From positions 1 to 51,568 of the forward strand of contig NZ_SRHY01000022.1 in assembly GCF_004565465.1 (NCBI RefSeq): DNA of 51,568 nt. Reading direction: 5' to 3'. The notes beneath the pieces are model-generated. The model saw only the letters and a program-made list of their open reading frames with translations. It had not been told where the DNA came from and did not search any database. This document shows, piece after piece, positions 1 through 8,781 of the stretch. Within the stretch, counting starts at the first letter, position 1; every line of letters begins with the position of its first letter. This DNA is from Lentibacillus salicampi (GTDB lineage: Bacteria; Bacillota; Bacilli; Bacillales; Amphibacillaceae). Made by a program: the position numbers and the translations under genes.

Positions 1-159
1 GTCTAAAACCTAATTACTCCTGTCTTGGCGGGAGATCAAGCCGTTTCATTGAAAATCTGATGTTCCACTCGCTAATTTACATATTTTTACATAAAACCCG
101 TTATACTTCTGTCTAAGGCTCCTAGGTACTCCTTTGTGGTGCTTCCGTTTATCATACTC
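1..159. other. Left-edge non-coding stretch
   Basis: No gene is recognisable between the window edge and the stop codon of the antitoxin gene. The stretch is AT-rich with short self-complementary pieces (for example CTCC...GGAG around 17-34) but no convincing T-tract terminator. It probably holds the 3' flank of the minus-strand toxin-antitoxin operon. Confidence 0.4.
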
Positions 160-1368
160 CTATACTTTTCTTTTACGAGCATTCTGTGCCAAGTCAGTAA
201 TATTACCCAACTCAAAATCCTGGTCCGCAGACATGTAACGGTTAAAAAAGTTTACATCAATACCTGTTAATTGATAAAAGAAGCTGGTATCTGTCATCCA
301 GTCACTTTCAATCATATGACGAATGTCAACAAGCCCTTCTTTTACTACCAAATCAATAATCGATTTGACCTTTTGCGGCCTTTGTATAGGTATTGTTTCA
401 TCTATAGGTTCCTTTTTTAAATACCCTTTTCGGTGAAGCGCAGCATAAAAATTGCGATGACGTTTGGGGTCCATCACGCCCAGGTTAGCAGCCCGATACC
501 CTAAAACCTGCAAGGATGTTTCCCATTTCTTTTTCAAGTCAATATAAGCGTCAGGATTTGTCACGCGTGTTATAGTCTTCATATCAGCTAAAAGCGGTGC
601 CTCAGGCAGAAGAAATGCACCTGCAAATTGATTCGCTTCTTTCTCAATTGCCCTATGTTCATTTCGGTCTAAAGTGGTAAATTCAACACGATAGTGCAAC
701 AGCAGATGACCGAGTTCATGCGCGATATCAAAATTTCTTCGCACCGCTGAGCGTTTCAGATTCCCTAAGATGATAAAGGACCGATCCTGTTCTGTCCACA
801 AACTATAAGCATCAATTTCTTCACCGCTTGCTTTTTCAAAAATAAACACGCCGCTTTTTTCCACCGAAAACATCAGATGATCATTGGTATCATTACGAAG
901 CCCCAGTTCTTGTCGTGCCAGTTTGGCTGTCTCCTTTATTTGTGTATCTCTGTCCTCATTTGAAGTGTTTATATAATCAATGATTTTATCCCTTAAGCGA
1001 ATGATATTTTGTGCGGGATAGGACACTTTGGATGTTAAATAGTTTACAAAGCTATCCAGAAAGGCCATGTGTTTTGCTTCCGCCTGGGTTTTTGAAATGG
1101 TATTCATCACTTTTGAACGATATGCAACGTTTGTGGCTGGTATATTACCTGCTCTGAAATAGCGATTTAAACAATCTCTTGTATAAAAATATTTACTTTT
1201 TACATTGAAAATGGATTTCAGGTTATTAACAATCTCCATTTTGGGCGAAGTATAGTCATTTTCGTATTGCCAAACTGCTTGTTCAGTAACATCTAACACG
1301 TCTGAGAGCTGTTTACGTGAATAGCCACGCATAATACGTAGATTGGACAAATTTTCACCGATAAACAA
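160..1368 (-). CDS. XRE-family repressor/antitoxin with ImmA/IrrE metallopeptidase domain
   Basis: A 402-residue protein. Residues ~5-60 form a lambda-repressor-like helix-turn-helix (LRIMRGYSRKQLSDVL...VTEQAVWQYE), and an ImmA/IrrE zinc peptidase domain carries HELGHLLLH near residue 211. I chose a TTG start at 1368 because GAGGGGGGAG lies 6-7 nt upstream; longer ATG starts run back into the upstream gene. It begins 16 bp after the stop of the 246-residue protein, so the two are one operon. From family knowledge, XRE-ImmA proteins bind DNA and either repress or, as proteases, inactivate repressors. Paired with this partner it matches the pneumococcal Spr1629-type repressor/antitoxin as I recall it. 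The antitoxin role is inferred. Confidence 0.85.
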   Translation of the reverse strand: MFIGENLSNLRIMRGYSRKQLSDVLDVTEQAVWQYENDYTSPKMEIVNNLKSIFNVKSKYFYTRDCLNRYFRAGNIPATNVAYRSKVMNTISKTQAEAKHMAFLDSFVNYLTSKVSYPAQNIIRLRDKIIDYINTSNEDRDTQIKETAKLARQELGLRNDTNDHLMFSVEKSGVFIFEKASGEEIDAYSLWTEQDRSFIILGNLKRSAVRRNFDIAHELGHLLLHYRVEFTTLDRNEHRAIEKEANQFAGAFLLPEAPLLADMKTITRVTNPDAYIDLKKKWETSLQVLGYRAANLGVMDPKRHRNFYAALHRKGYLKKEPIDETIPIQRPQKVKSIIDLVVKEGLVDIRHMIESDWMTDTSFFYQLTGIDVNFFNRYMSADQDFELGNITDLAQNARKRKV

Positions 1369-1384
1369 TATAGCTCCCCCCTCT

Positions 1385-2125
1385 TTATTTCTTTTCCTCA
1401 TCTTCAAATATTCCAATGTCAAATGCCTCAGGATCAACAAATTCACTGTCCGGTTCTGGTGCTATGATTCCCCTTTCTTCATCGGTTAATTCTGCACCCA
1501 GGATATAATCTGAAAGATCTTCTACCCTATATGCTATATTATCATCAGGATTGGGCAGATAATGCATAATATTTGAAATCTGATAAGCCTTATCAATTTT
1601 ATAAGTGAGAATGTGGAACTCATTATATACATTTTGAAGCCGGTCAAGTTCTTCTTTGACCTGATTCTCCGGGACAAAAAGTGACAGTTGCATACTTTGT
1701 TCAGTTGTATTTTCCTGGCTCTGTTGAGAAGGCGAAAATTCAAGTCCCCGGTTAATCTTTGAAAGCTCATGAAGATATGAACGAAGATGTCCATCGCTTT
1801 TGCTTCTGTTAGGTAAAACGGCATGTGAAAAACTGTCTTCATTAAAATAAGCTGCATTTTTGATTAGAAAGAGTAATTTTTTATCACCTTGAATAAATTG
1901 CAGGTAATCCCATGTCAGGCCGGCTTTTGCCTTCTTATAAGTGAGATCACCGTTAACTTCAGCAATTTTACTCTCAATAAAATTTCCTTTCGTCCACGCA
2001 AAGGCAGAGCTAATGATCATTTTTTCATAACGTTCCTTACGATGTTCTATGTAATCACGATATCCTTCTACAATAGCATCAACAATTCTTTTACTTTGAT
2101 CGCCATCAAATTTAAACTGATCCAC
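1385..2125 (-). CDS. Candidate Spr1630-type (ClpXP-sensitive) toxin
   Basis: A 246-residue soluble protein with no signal peptide or membrane segment. Start is GTG at 2125, preceded by AAGGGGGTAAAATAGGG. The N-terminal half is mixed alpha/beta with FAWTKGNFIESKI and GLTWDYLQFIQGDKKLLFLIKN; the middle (residues ~130-150) is Q/S/E-rich; the C-terminus is strongly acidic (EPDSEFVDPEAFD...EDEEKK). It sits directly upstream of the XRE-ImmA/IrrE gene. Length, pairing and the LFLIKN-type core fit the family known from S. pneumoniae Spr1630, a toxin degraded by ClpXP and neutralised by its XRE-ImmA partner. The acidic tail could be a degron or the antitoxin-binding part, which is inference. The family assignment is from memory and moderately sure. 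Confidence 0.6.
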   Translation of the reverse strand: MDQFKFDGDQSKRIVDAIVEGYRDYIEHRKERYEKMIISSAFAWTKGNFIESKIAEVNGDLTYKKAKAGLTWDYLQFIQGDKKLLFLIKNAAYFNEDSFSHAVLPNRSKSDGHLRSYLHELSKINRGLEFSPSQQSQENTTEQSMQLSLFVPENQVKEELDRLQNVYNEFHILTYKIDKAYQISNIMHYLPNPDDNIAYRVEDLSDYILGAELTDEERGIIAPEPDSEFVDPEAFDIGIFEDEEKK

Positions 2126-2247
2126 CCCTATTTTACCCCCTTAAAAGATATATTTGAGTTCTATTTTAATATAAATCAGCAAAGAAAGATATGATTTTAT
2201 GCTAAATTTTTAAAGTTTTTATGAATGAAGTGTTTGGTTTTTAAAGA

Positions 2248-2403
2248 TTGATCTTGCTGCTTAATAAAACACTTAATGGGAAAGTAAAATACATTTTTAC
2301 GGTTGAAAAAGAAGATAGCAATGAAGGCTCATCTGTTGAATTTATTGTGAAAGTCACGCGGTTTAAAAAAGAGGAAATCGAGAATATTAAAAGCGAACTT
2401 TAA
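2248..2403 (+). pseudogene. Short open remnant, C-terminal fragment of unknown protein
   Basis: A 51-residue open stretch (core GKVKYIFTVEKEDSN, ending ENIKSEL) that looks protein-like, with alternating strands and charged residues, but has no ribosome binding site and only a TTG to begin with. It is best read as the 3' end of a lost gene. No family recognised. The following 2404-2705 shows no gene; it holds only the leader and AAAGGAG site of the next gene. Confidence 0.25.
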
Positions 2404-2705
2404 ATCAAGTTATTGTAGTCTGTAACCTTTCTCACAACCATATTAAATCTGTTGAAAAGGTTGTTGCCACATTATTGAATTACGTGGGGACGGCTTTTCT
2501 GCCATGAAAGCAAAAGCAGCGCTGCCTTCCACGGTGCTCAGATATTGTTCAAAGTGCCCACCATCGAGCGCCGCCGCATACACCTATTAAGGTACGGGAG
2601 CCTTTTATACTGCGTTATCCGTCAATCACTTTCACTGGCAAAAGCCCACTATCTTCACTATCATAGGAAACAAGCAGAAATATTTTAGATAAAGGAGACA
2701 TTCGC

Positions 2706-3731
2706 ATGACAATCATCAATAACCAAATCACTTTGGCTGAGCGGCCACAGGGCATGCCGGATGACAATACGTTTGAGTTTGTGAAAAAGGATGTTGGGGA
2801 CGTCAAAGAAGGCCAGATTCTGATTAAAACGCTGTATGTTTCCGTCGATCCGTATATGCGCGGCAGAATGGAGAATGTGGAATCATATGTCGAACCGTTT
2901 AAATTGAATGAAGTAATTGATGGCGGCTCAATTGGCGAGATAATCGAATCCAAATCGGATCAATTTAAGACAGGCGATATCGTAACAGGCATGTTCGGAT
3001 GGCAGGAGTACTATATTGCAGGTGAAAGTGAAGTTCGGCAAATTGATCCATCCATTGCACCGATTACTACAAATCTACACATATTGGGCATGACCGGTTT
3101 AACCGCCTATTTTGGTCTCCTGGATATCGGTAAGCCGAAAGCAGGTGAGACCGTTGTGATTTCAGGTGCTGCTGGTTCGGTTGGCTCCATTGTCGGTCAA
3201 ATCGCCAAGATCAAAGGCGCACGTGTCGTCGGTATCGCCGGATCCGATGAAAAAGTTAACTTTTTGAAAGACGAACTGAACTTCGATGCAGGTATCAACT
3301 ATCGGACGACGGGCAATATTAAGGCTGACTTAAAGCACGCCTGTCCTGATGGCGTTGATGTGTATTACGATAACGTCGGCGGTGAGATATCGGACGCTGT
3401 TATGACACAATTGAATCGCTATGCACGCATTCCAGTCTGCGGCGCGATATCAACTTACAACCTGGAAGAAAAAGACATTGGCCCACGCGTGCAGCAGACC
3501 CTGATCAAAAAAAGCGCCCTTATGCAAGGTTTTACTGTCGGAAACTATTCAGGCCGCTTCAAGGAAGGCGCCAAACAGCTCGGCCAATGGCTGCAGGAAG
3601 GAAAACTGACGTACCGCGAGACTATCCGGGAAGGTTTTGAAAATATTCCGGACGCCTTTCTGGATTTGTTTAGAGGGAAGAATATTGGGAAGTTGTTGGT
3701 GAAAGTTGGAGAGCGGAGCATGAATAAATAA
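2706..3731 (+). CDS. yfmJ: NADP-dependent medium-chain oxidoreductase (YfmJ/CurA type)
   Basis: A 341-residue zinc-independent medium-chain dehydrogenase/reductase of the leukotriene B4 dehydrogenase / 2-alkenal reductase / curcumin reductase group. Such enzymes reduce alpha,beta-unsaturated aldehydes and ketones with NADPH in the cytoplasm. Visible marks are the N-terminal LYVSVDPYMRGRM signature (~45-57), GMTGLTAYFGLLDIGKPK before the cofactor domain, the Rossmann loop SGAAGSVGS (~153), YYDNVGG (~221) and the C-terminal GFENIPDAFLDLF. It is near full length against B. subtilis YfmJ. ATG follows AAAGGAGACATTCGC. It is monocistronic, with the next gene on the opposite strand. Confidence 0.92.
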   Translation: MTIINNQITLAERPQGMPDDNTFEFVKKDVGDVKEGQILIKTLYVSVDPYMRGRMENVESYVEPFKLNEVIDGGSIGEIIESKSDQFKTGDIVTGMFGWQEYYIAGESEVRQIDPSIAPITTNLHILGMTGLTAYFGLLDIGKPKAGETVVISGAAGSVGSIVGQIAKIKGARVVGIAGSDEKVNFLKDELNFDAGINYRTTGNIKADLKHACPDGVDVYYDNVGGEISDAVMTQLNRYARIPVCGAISTYNLEEKDIGPRVQQTLIKKSALMQGFTVGNYSGRFKEGAKQLGQWLQEGKLTYRETIREGFENIPDAFLDLFRGKNIGKLLVKVGERSMNK

Positions 3732-4086
3732 GAAGAAAAATAGTTCACGCATTGTCACAGGGAAATTTCTTTTGAATGATGTGCGACGGAGGGTAACGCT
3801 GAGAATCGTTACCCAAAATGTCACTTGCTGAAAGAATTGTATCTGGATTATCGATTCGTGTATGACAATACCAACTAAATCAAAAGGGCTGTGTGGTACC
3901 CTTTATCATAATTGGTTAAAACAGTTTTTTTAAGCGTCCTGTACTTTTGTTTACCTTGCTACAGGTGTGGGTGAAATAATTGGAATTTAACGGGGTAGAC
4001 ACTTTGTTTAAAAAGCGTGCTACCTCGTTTGTTATAGCAAGTTTTCACTATCGAAAAGGATAAAGTCCTGTAGTATCAAATAAATT
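3732..4086. other. Intergenic region with hairpins, no gene
   Basis: No coding region recognised between these two convergent genes. A perfect 8-bp stem GGGTAACG/CGTTACCC (3791-3814) lacks a T tract. A looser stem around 3993-4023 (GGTAG...CTACC) may serve as a terminator for either flanking gene. Confidence 0.4.
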
Positions 4087-5046
4087 TCACCTATTTTTGT
4101 TAATAACTTCATCAACAAACGCCCCTACACGTTCCTGATACTCCCCTGTCACATTATCAAATGCTTTTGTATGTCCGGCATCAGGCACAATCCACAATTC
4201 TTTTTCGCCGCCGGCAGCATCGTATATCTCATGCGCCATATCGGTCGGTACCAAATCATCATCTTCCCCGTGGATGATGAATAAAGGTAGCGTATTATTT
4301 TGAACTTGTTCAACTGCCGAGGCTTCACCCAGCATATAACCGGCACGAATTTTTGTAATCACACTGGTTACATCGAGCAACGGGAACGCCGGGAGACCAT
4401 ATAAATGTTCCAATTGATGCGCTAATTCATCTTTTACCGTACTGTAGCCGCTATCCGCGATGATGCCTTTTACTTCTTCCGGCAAAACCTCACCACTTGT
4501 CATCAAAACAGTCGCAGCGCCCATGGAGTTCCCATGCAGTATGATTTCCTCTGCATCATAGTCGTCAATTAACAAGTCAATCCAATTGAGATAATCGAAT
4601 CGGTCGTGCCATCCATACCCGATGTAATCACCTTCACTTTTGCCGTGTCCGCGTGCATCAGGCAAAAGAATATCAAATCCCTCGTCATAATAAAGTTTTG
4701 CGAGCTTCCCCATATCATCGCCCGTGCTCCGGAACCCGTGTGCTAAAATAACTGCCCTGTGATTAGCGGAATCGTGATCAATGTACTGTGCCGTCAAGTT
4801 CAAATCATCATACGATGTCATGTCAATTTTTTCTGTCTCCCGGTCATCAAACCACTCGTTCGCTTCTTCCACAAGGGCTTGGTCTTCATCTGCTGCTTCG
4901 ATATTAACTGCGGAAGCTTCCTGATGGAGTTCCACCTCAGTGCCCCTTTTAATCCCTTCCCCATAAAAATAATTGCCTGCGAAAATCAGTCCGATAGTTA
5001 AAACAGCTGTAAGACTTCCTAAAGTAATGAGCAGCTTCTTTTTCAT
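4087..5046 (-). CDS. Membrane-anchored alpha/beta hydrolase (YqkD-like)
   Basis: A 319-residue serine hydrolase. Residues 1-28 (MKKK then a hydrophobic run) form an uncleaved anchor or signal peptide, placing the catalytic part outside the membrane. The oxyanion HG is at ~103-104, the nucleophile elbow GNSMGAA puts Ser at 174, and the acid and base follow in HGEDDDLVP and DAGHTKAF near the C-terminus. The DARGHGKSEGDYIGYGWHDR block is typical of the YqkD/YfhR-type group annotated only as alpha/beta hydrolase. Substrate unknown. ATG follows GAAGGGGGCAAAATCAG. No operon partner. Confidence 0.85.
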   Translation of the reverse strand: MKKKLLITLGSLTAVLTIGLIFAGNYFYGEGIKRGTEVELHQEASAVNIEAADEDQALVEEANEWFDDRETEKIDMTSYDDLNLTAQYIDHDSANHRAVILAHGFRSTGDDMGKLAKLYYDEGFDILLPDARGHGKSEGDYIGYGWHDRFDYLNWIDLLIDDYDAEEIILHGNSMGAATVLMTSGEVLPEEVKGIIADSGYSTVKDELAHQLEHLYGLPAFPLLDVTSVITKIRAGYMLGEASAVEQVQNNTLPLFIIHGEDDDLVPTDMAHEIYDAAGGEKELWIVPDAGHTKAFDNVTGEYQERVGAFVDEVINKNR

Positions 5047-5126
5047 CTGATTTTGCCCCCTTCTATATGATTGGCGATGATTAAGATCTGATTATTGTGC
5101 TTATAACAAAAATTTTACCACAACAG

Positions 5127-5319
5127 TCATACCTTCTCATTACAATAATCGAAAAACACGATCTCATCCCGCTCAGCCAAGCCACCTTCAGCCAAAATAG
5201 CGGCTTTTGCGCACCGTCACCGCCAGCCTTAAAAATTAATTCCTCAAGTGCCTGCATTGACTCGCCGGTGCTGATGACATCATCAATCAATGCGACACAC
5301 TGGAGTTTATAGAGTCAAG
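5127..5319 (-). pseudogene. Remnant of adenine/xanthine-type phosphoribosyltransferase
   Basis: The minus strand reads CVALIDDVISTGESMQALEEL, the PRPP-binding loop of type I phosphoribosyltransferases (DDVISTGES). It then changes frame near 5207-5215 and continues as KAAILAEGGLAERDEI...NEKV before a stop. Upstream of LYKLQC there is a stop codon and no N-terminal domain. So only the C-terminal third remains, with a frameshift. The family acts in purine salvage; this copy cannot. Confidence 0.75.
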
Positions 5320-5479
5320 CCAGGGAACAGTGTGTCAAACGTACTATTTTGTTTTTTCAAATTTGAACCAAAATATGGATATACAATTCAACTGGTGACT
5401 GATATCCTAATTGTAATAAAAATTAAAAAATTAAAGGAGGCGGGAAATTCTTAATATTTAACGGGGAGGGGGATATGAA

Positions 5480-7186
5480 TTGCAAAATAAAGCAATTCTT
5501 CTTGGGATGGTGATTGTATCGATTATTATGGCTATTGGGTGTGAAGCCGGGAATCAGGAAACAATAAATGAAAATAATGAACTGGCTGAAACTGTTTATG
5601 TAAATGGAACGATTTATACGGTCGACCAGGATTTTTCAAAAGTTAGCGCAATGGCGATTAAGGACCGGAAACTAGTTTATGTTGGCAATGATAAAGACGC
5701 CGAAAATTATATCGGACCTGAGACAGAGGTTATTGATTTAAAAAATAAAACAGTGATACCGGGTTTGAATGATGGGCATATTCATTTTACTTCCCTTGGA
5801 ACGAAACTACTGGAAATTGATGCTTTTAATAAACCTAAACAGGAAATATTGGAATTGGTAAAGAAAGAAGCAAAAGCACTTGATTCAGAAGAGTGGATAT
5901 TAGGGAGGGGCTGGAACCACGAACTTTGGCCAGATGAATCATTTCCGACCAGGGATGAACTTGATCAGGTAGCTCCTGATAATCCGGTTGCACTTACAAG
6001 AGTGGATGGACACTCCGTTTGGGTGAATTCCAAAGCCCTGGAGATTGGTGGTATTACCAAAGAAACTCCCAATCCCGAGGGGGGAGAAATAATTAGGGAT
6101 GAAAATGGGGAAGCTACAGGAGTTCTGGTTGATGCCGCACGACAGTCAGTGACGGAAAAAATACCGCCATACAGTGAAGAGAGGCTGGCAGAAGCACAAC
6201 TGGAGGCACAAGATACATTACTTTCCAATGGTATTACGAGCACCTCGGATGCTGGTGCTAATTTGGAAGAAATTAATATTATGAAGGAACTCTATAAAGA
6301 GAATGATTTGAAGGTCAGGCTTAATGTCATGATAGATAATACATTCAGTGAACTGGGAGAAACCTTTAAACATTACCTTAATAAAGGTCCGGAAATAGGA
6401 TTATTTGATAACCGACTAACAATAGGCTCAGTTAAACTTATGGCAGACGGTGCACTGGGGTCGAGGAGTGCTGCGTTATTGGATGGGTACAGTGATCGTT
6501 CGGGGCATAAGGGGAATTATATCTATTCCGATGAGCAAATTTACTTTTTAGTTAAGAAAGCGCGGGAGCAAGGTTTTCAGGTGGCAACACATGCAATTGG
6601 GGATGGGGCAAATCAGCAAGTAATTGATACGTATGAGAAAGTGTTAAACGAGAATCCGCTGGAAGACCATCGTTGGAGAATAGAGCATTACCAAATTAGC
6701 AATGCCAGTCAAATTGAAAAAATAGCTGAGCTTGGTATTATACCATCGATGCAGCCCACACATGCAACGTCAGACAAAAATATGGCAGAGGACCGGCTTG
6801 GGGCAGAAAGGATAAAATACAGCTATGCCTGGCGAAAAATTATTGATTCCGGATCTCATATTATTGGTGGTTCAGACGCGCCTGTTGAACTTGTTAATCC
6901 TTTTCACGGAATTTATGCCGCTGTTACACGAATGGATCGTGATGGCAATCCACATGGTGGCTGGTATCCGGAAGAAAAAATGACTAGAGAAGAAGCCATT
7001 CGAGCTTTTACCATTTGGGCTGCTGAAGGCAGTTTAGAGGAGGATTTAAAAGGCAGCCTGGAGAAAGGAAAGCTTGCTGATTTTCTTGTTATTGATCAGG
7101 ATATAATGGAAATCCCTGAGGAGCAGTTAAAGGATATTACGGTTCTTGCTACAGTCGTTGGCGGAAATGTTGTATACGAGAATTGA
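5480..7186 (+). CDS. Amidohydrolase family lipoprotein (YtcJ-like)
   Basis: A 568-residue metal-dependent amidohydrolase (Amidohydro_3 type) exported as a lipoprotein. The N-terminus is a short charged start, a hydrophobic segment and the lipobox MAIGC (Cys ~21). Metal and active-site marks are GHIHF (~105), LMADGALGSRSA, HAIGDGANQQVI, HRWRIEHYQI and GGSDAP. TTG at 5480 follows GGGGAGGGGG with ~7 nt spacing. The YtcJ/AepA group is large and poorly characterised (N-substituted formamide or related amide hydrolysis in a few cases). Surface location suggests scavenging. A strong terminator follows directly, so the gene is monocistronic. Confidence 0.88.
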   Translation: MQNKAILLGMVIVSIIMAIGCEAGNQETINENNELAETVYVNGTIYTVDQDFSKVSAMAIKDRKLVYVGNDKDAENYIGPETEVIDLKNKTVIPGLNDGHIHFTSLGTKLLEIDAFNKPKQEILELVKKEAKALDSEEWILGRGWNHELWPDESFPTRDELDQVAPDNPVALTRVDGHSVWVNSKALEIGGITKETPNPEGGEIIRDENGEATGVLVDAARQSVTEKIPPYSEERLAEAQLEAQDTLLSNGITSTSDAGANLEEINIMKELYKENDLKVRLNVMIDNTFSELGETFKHYLNKGPEIGLFDNRLTIGSVKLMADGALGSRSAALLDGYSDRSGHKGNYIYSDEQIYFLVKKAREQGFQVATHAIGDGANQQVIDTYEKVLNENPLEDHRWRIEHYQISNASQIEKIAELGIIPSMQPTHATSDKNMAEDRLGAERIKYSYAWRKIIDSGSHIIGGSDAPVELVNPFHGIYAAVTRMDRDGNPHGGWYPEEKMTREEAIRAFTIWAAEGSLEEDLKGSLEKGKLADFLVIDQDIMEIPEEQLKDITVLATVVGGNVVYEN

Positions 7187-7207
7187 ATCATGACAGATAG
7201 CTGCAGG

Positions 7208-7247
7208 AATGATAGTATAACTCTTAAGAGTTATACTATCATTTTTT
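7208..7247 (+). terminator. Rho-independent terminator after amidohydrolase
   Basis: A near-perfect stem ATGATAGTATAACTC/GAGTTATACTATCAT with a TTAA-type loop, followed by TTTTTT, 22 bp after the amidohydrolase stop. Confidence 0.9.
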
Positions 7248-7251
7248 GTGT

Positions 7252-7489
7252 AAAGATAAGAAAGTATAAAATTTTTGGCTATATTAAGCTCTTTGTCAGC
7301 AATAGCCATGTCCAGCTTCGACGTACAGGACGTACTAGTGCCGGCGTTGGCACAGGACGTGCCGAACTTAGCCGGCCAGCGCCTACCCCCCTCGAGGTCT
7401 TAAGCAATAATTTTACGTGGCCAAACCCGCCACTGCAAATTCTTGCTTAAGCTTTTCGGGGGTGAACAAGGCGCTTGCGCTTTTCTTAT
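7252..7489 (+). repeat. Dispersed ~238-bp intergenic repeat, copy A
   Basis: The stretch from AAAGATAAGAA to GCGCTTTTCTTAT is repeated almost base for base, in reverse orientation, at 28882-29119. Shared landmarks in order are CTCTTTGTCAGCAATAGCCA, CAGCTTCGACGTACAGGAC, GCCGGCGTTGGCACAGGACG, GCCGAACTTAGCCGGCCAGC, GGTCTTAAGCAAT, and AGCTTTTCG...GAACAAGGCG. Internal half-repeats (ACAGGACGT twice, GCCGGC inverted) would let the RNA fold. Differences are substitutions and small indels that break any common reading frame, so the element looks non-coding. Confidence 0.9.
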
Positions 7490-7503
7490 TATCATATTTC
7501 TGG

Positions 7504-8061
7504 TTACTTAGTCGAGTGCAGATATATCCTTTGCTGTGTGCCAAGATATTTCTCCATGCGTATATCTGGCCACATCTCACCCTGCCACGATGTGAAGTCC
7601 TCAATCCGCCCGATTTCCTGATAACCAAGCTTTTGATAGATTCTGTGGGCACGTCTGTTGAAGGCAAAGACACCCAATTCAATCCGTTTGATCCCGTTTT
7701 TCTTAATCTGTTCCTCCAAATATTTCATGGCGTCGTAACCAATGCCGTTGCCGCGTCCCTTGGTCTCGCCGATGACGATGCCAATCCAGGCTGTGCCTGG
7801 CTCTTTTTTATAGAGGTGGCCCGGGTCAATCATGTAACTCATTTCGCCGATTAACTGATCATCCATGTAAATGAGATAGATGTTTTCGTGCTTTAACCGA
7901 TCTGTTAAGTCATTCATGGTGAGTTGCCGTGGTTCTGTTAACTCTACTTCGCTCTGAACAGGACGGGTCAGTGCCTGTAATGCCGTGTCGTTTTCCCATC
8001 GGTTGAGCGTTTTCAATATGCCTGGGGTTGGTTCGGATAACGCTGCAAATTGAATCATAAT
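7504..8061 (-). CDS. GNAT family N-acetyltransferase
   Basis: A 185-residue GNAT acetyltransferase of the RimJ/RimL-like fold. Acetyl-CoA loop residues are visible in IGETKGRGNGIGYDAM; motif B ends AFNRRAHRIYQKLGYQEIG. I chose ATG 8061 rather than GTG 8070: it aligns with the start of the paralogue at 16359-16880 and sits behind AGGGAG inside the end of the TetR gene. It is thus translationally coupled to the TetR gene and probably co-transcribed. The two paralogues share the block PGHLYKKEPGTAWIGI. Substrate unknown. Confidence 0.85.
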   Translation of the reverse strand: MMIQFAALSEPTPGILKTLNRWENDTALQALTRPVQSEVELTEPRQLTMNDLTDRLKHENIYLIYMDDQLIGEMSYMIDPGHLYKKEPGTAWIGIVIGETKGRGNGIGYDAMKYLEEQIKKNGIKRIELGVFAFNRRAHRIYQKLGYQEIGRIEDFTSWQGEMWPDIRMEKYLGTQQRIYLHSTK

Positions 8062-8066
8062 AGCAC

Positions 8067-8618
8067 TCACTCCCTAAACCGGAAACTATTAATCAGCTCG
8101 GCCATCTGTTTCGGGGACTTGTCCATGTCGTTTGCCAGCCAGTTTTTGATGACGTAAATACTTCCGCTGATGAGGAAGGTACCGGCATATTCGGATATGT
8201 CCGGGTCGACCTCATTGTTGTCGATCCAGTTTTTGATCAAAAATGTCCGGGCAACATCCATGACACGGCGCTCAAAGGAATGATCACCGTTTCCGCTGAG
8301 GAGTGTCCGGCAGATATCCCGCTTGGAGACAACGTATTCCAGCAGCTTTTCGGTCATCTTCAGTGCTTCCGCTTCCTGCTCAAAATTATATTGATTTAAA
8401 TAGGTGTTTAAATCCGCAATCAGCTCTTCCTCAATCTGCTCCAGCAGGTCAAACTGGTCATGATAATGGCTGTAAAAGGTCGAACGGTTGATATCGGCAT
8501 CTGTGCAGATTTCTTTGACCGTAATGGCAGAAATCTGTTTTGTTTTTAATAAATTGATTAAACTATCCTTTAAGACCATGCGCGTATATTTTTTGCGACG
8601 GTCGAGTTTTTTGTTCAT
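8067..8618 (-). CDS. TetR/AcrR family regulator, probable repressor of the MMPL operon
   Basis: A 183-residue TetR protein. Residues ~8-56 hold the helix-turn-helix (ISAITVKEICTDADINRSTFYSHY); the rest is the all-helical ligand/dimer domain of the TetR_C type with FLISGSIYVIKNWL. ATG 8618 is used; a TTG one codon earlier is possible, and the ribosome site (AAAGTGTGA) is weak. It is divergent from the MMPL exporter with a 163-bp shared control region. By the common TetR arrangement it likely represses the exporter and itself. Its inducer would be an exported compound, which is inference. Confidence 0.85.
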   Translation of the reverse strand: MNKKLDRRKKYTRMVLKDSLINLLKTKQISAITVKEICTDADINRSTFYSHYHDQFDLLEQIEEELIADLNTYLNQYNFEQEAEALKMTEKLLEYVVSKRDICRTLLSGNGDHSFERRVMDVARTFLIKNWIDNNEVDPDISEYAGTFLISGSIYVIKNWLANDMDKSPKQMAELINSFRFRE

Positions 8619-8702
8619 CAAATCGTCACACTTTCTTTTCGTTGTTCAGCAACACATCTTTATTGTATGTTGGTTTTTGTACGCTGATTATTAAACTGTT
8701 TG

Positions 8703-8732
8703 TTGTAAATCCAACACGGTGTCGTATATAAT
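8703..8732 (+). promoter_or_regulatory. Candidate promoter/operator of the MMPL operon
   Basis: TTGTAA (8703-8708), an 18-nt spacer and TATAAT (8727-8732). The spacer contains the dyad ACAC-G-GTGT (8714-8722), well placed for TetR repression. Further CAACA/TGTTG half-sites lie at ~8647-8672. Confidence 0.55.
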
Positions 8733-8781
8733 AATATCGTGTTCAAATAGATGATGCAAGAGAGGATGTACATCGATTGAT

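Noticed and set aside
3791..3814. GGGTAACG/CGTTACCC hairpin as a terminator
   Set aside because: No T tract on either strand and too far from the yfmJ stop; kept only as a note.
7190..7682. Open frames over repeat copy A (86 and 89 codons)
   Set aside because: They run through the dispersed repeat and the terminator, have no ribosome site, and are not open in copy B.
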